Shown one piece after another: positions 6,768 to 6,954 of a stretch of 6,954 nt of DNA. Numbering within the stretch: the first letter of the stretch is position 1; each line of letters begins with the position of its first letter. The notes beneath the pieces were generated by a model. That model was not told the DNA's origin, ran no database searches, and worked only from the letters and a program-made list of their open reading frames with translations. This DNA is from Bacteroidota bacterium (GTDB lineage: Bacteria > Bacteroidota > Bacteroidia > Bacteroidales > UBA10428): assembly GCA_024640925.1 (NCBI GenBank), contig JAHEEB010000214.1, positions 1 through 6,954 on the forward strand, in the 5' to 3' direction. The translations under genes and the position numbers were made by a program.

Positions 6768-6842
6768 GCCACAAATAAAAATCTTAGTTTCATAGAATCT
6801 TCGAGTCTTGGTGGCAAAAGAAAGCCATAAAAGCACCAAGAC
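6768..6842. repeat. Imperfect inverted, dispersed-repeat-like intergenic element
   Basis: Downstream of the kinase, GTCTTGGTG (6805-6813) and CACCAAGAC (6834-6842) form a perfect 9-bp inverted repeat around 20 bases. Further symmetric pieces flank it: GCCAC (6768-6772) is complementary to GTGGC (6811-6815), and GGC (6813-6815) to GCC (6824-6826), giving alternative stems. The wording (CTTCG-GTCTTGGTGGCAAAA and GCCATAAAAGCACCAAGAC) resembles the CTTTGTGGC / GCCACAAAGGCAC type of intergenic repeat that I remember from many Bacteroidota genomes. That resemblance is from memory and needs a genome search. No U-run follows the stem, so it is not a typical intrinsic terminator. Confidence 0.45.
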
Positions 6843-6861
6843 CTTTAGATTAGCAAACTAA

Positions 6862-6875
6862 TTTTATTAATAAAA
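6862..6875. repeat. Perfect 14-bp AT palindrome
   Basis: TTTTATTAATAAAA is a fully symmetric 14-bp palindrome in the gene-free right end. In such AT-rich DNA short palindromes arise easily, and it has no long GC stem, so it may simply be an easily melted or protein-bound site. No function is assigned. Confidence 0.3.
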
Positions 6876-6899
6876 CATAATAATAATGATGTTGAAAAA

Positions 6900-6914
6900 G
6901 GGGGTTCTAGGGGG
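6900..6914 (+). other. GGGGG-TTCTA-GGGGG tract
   Basis: Two runs of five G separated by five bases stand out in a window that is otherwise AT-rich. Only two runs are present, so an intramolecular G-quadruplex is not supported. The reverse complement (CCCCC-TAGAA-CCCCC) recalls C-run intergenic repeats seen in other Bacteroidota; this is recollection, not a search. Confidence 0.35.
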
Positions 6915-6915
6915 A

Positions 6916-6943
6916 GTTAATAACTTTGAAACTTGTTAATAAC
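6916..6943. repeat. Paired GTTAATAAC odd-palindrome motif
   Basis: GTTAATAAC occurs at 6916-6924 and again at 6935-6943. Each copy is itself symmetric (GTTA-A-TAAC), and their starts are 19 bp apart, close to two turns of B-DNA, which would place two bound dimers on one face. This is the layout of a tandem operator, possibly for a gene starting beyond the right edge. No regulator can be named. Confidence 0.4.
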
Positions 6944-6954
6944 CCAAAAACCGG

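Noticed and set aside
6886..6939. Tiny open frame of 17 codons starting MMLKKGVLGG
   Set aside because: It looks vaguely like a double-glycine leader, but it is too short, has no cargo part, and consists of the G-run and GTTAATAAC repeats.

Overview
The window most likely comes from a member of the Bacteroidota, perhaps near Marinilabiliales/Prolixibacteraceae. This is inferred from low GC, the absence of clear Shine-Dalgarno sequences, an FtsX-type permease N-terminus of the style common in that phylum, and an NtrC-type regulator with the 'NTGNEG' receiver loop I associate with Bacteroidota. No rRNA or marker gene is present to fix the taxon.

Layout. From about 3767 down to position 1, the minus strand carries one likely operon: a TolC-family outer-membrane efflux protein, a HlyD/MacA-type periplasmic adaptor, a LolD/MacB-type ABC ATPase, and the 5' part of an FtsX/MacB-like permease that runs off the left edge. 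The 101-bp gap between ATPase and permease is not empty. It holds the degraded C-terminal end of another permease of the same type (414-479), so an upstream tandem permease has probably been lost by deletion. From 3964 to 6667 the plus strand carries a two-gene regulatory operon: a full-length NtrC-type sigma-54 activator (receiver, AAA+, Fis-type HTH) and an 11-bp-overlapping membrane histidine kinase with a PAS-like region.

The 196-bp divergent intergenic region (3768-3963) is the control centre. On the minus strand, 47 bp upstream of the tolC-like gene, it has a perfect TGGCAC -24 element with an imperfect -12 element. Two abutting 7-bp-arm inverted repeats (3861-3893) lie about 65-100 bp upstream of the predicted start of transcription, where a sigma-54 activator usually binds. 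The simplest model is that the kinase senses an intracellular or membrane signal, phosphorylates the activator at Asp55, and the activator switches on the export operon from the palindromic sites. The exported substrate cannot be read from the sequence.

Right end (6668-6954). I see no gene. The 287 bp contain a 9-bp inverted repeat inside a longer repeat-like element, a perfect AT palindrome, a GGGGG-N5-GGGGG stretch, and two copies of the odd palindrome GTTAATAAC 19 bp apart. This looks like an intergenic repeat region, possibly upstream of an unseen gene.

Overall this is a recognisable regulated tripartite ABC export locus rather than an exotic system. The points most worth a second look are the permease relic, the sigma-54 control architecture, and non-consensus residues in the activator (GSFTNA) and the kinase (DNGTK).
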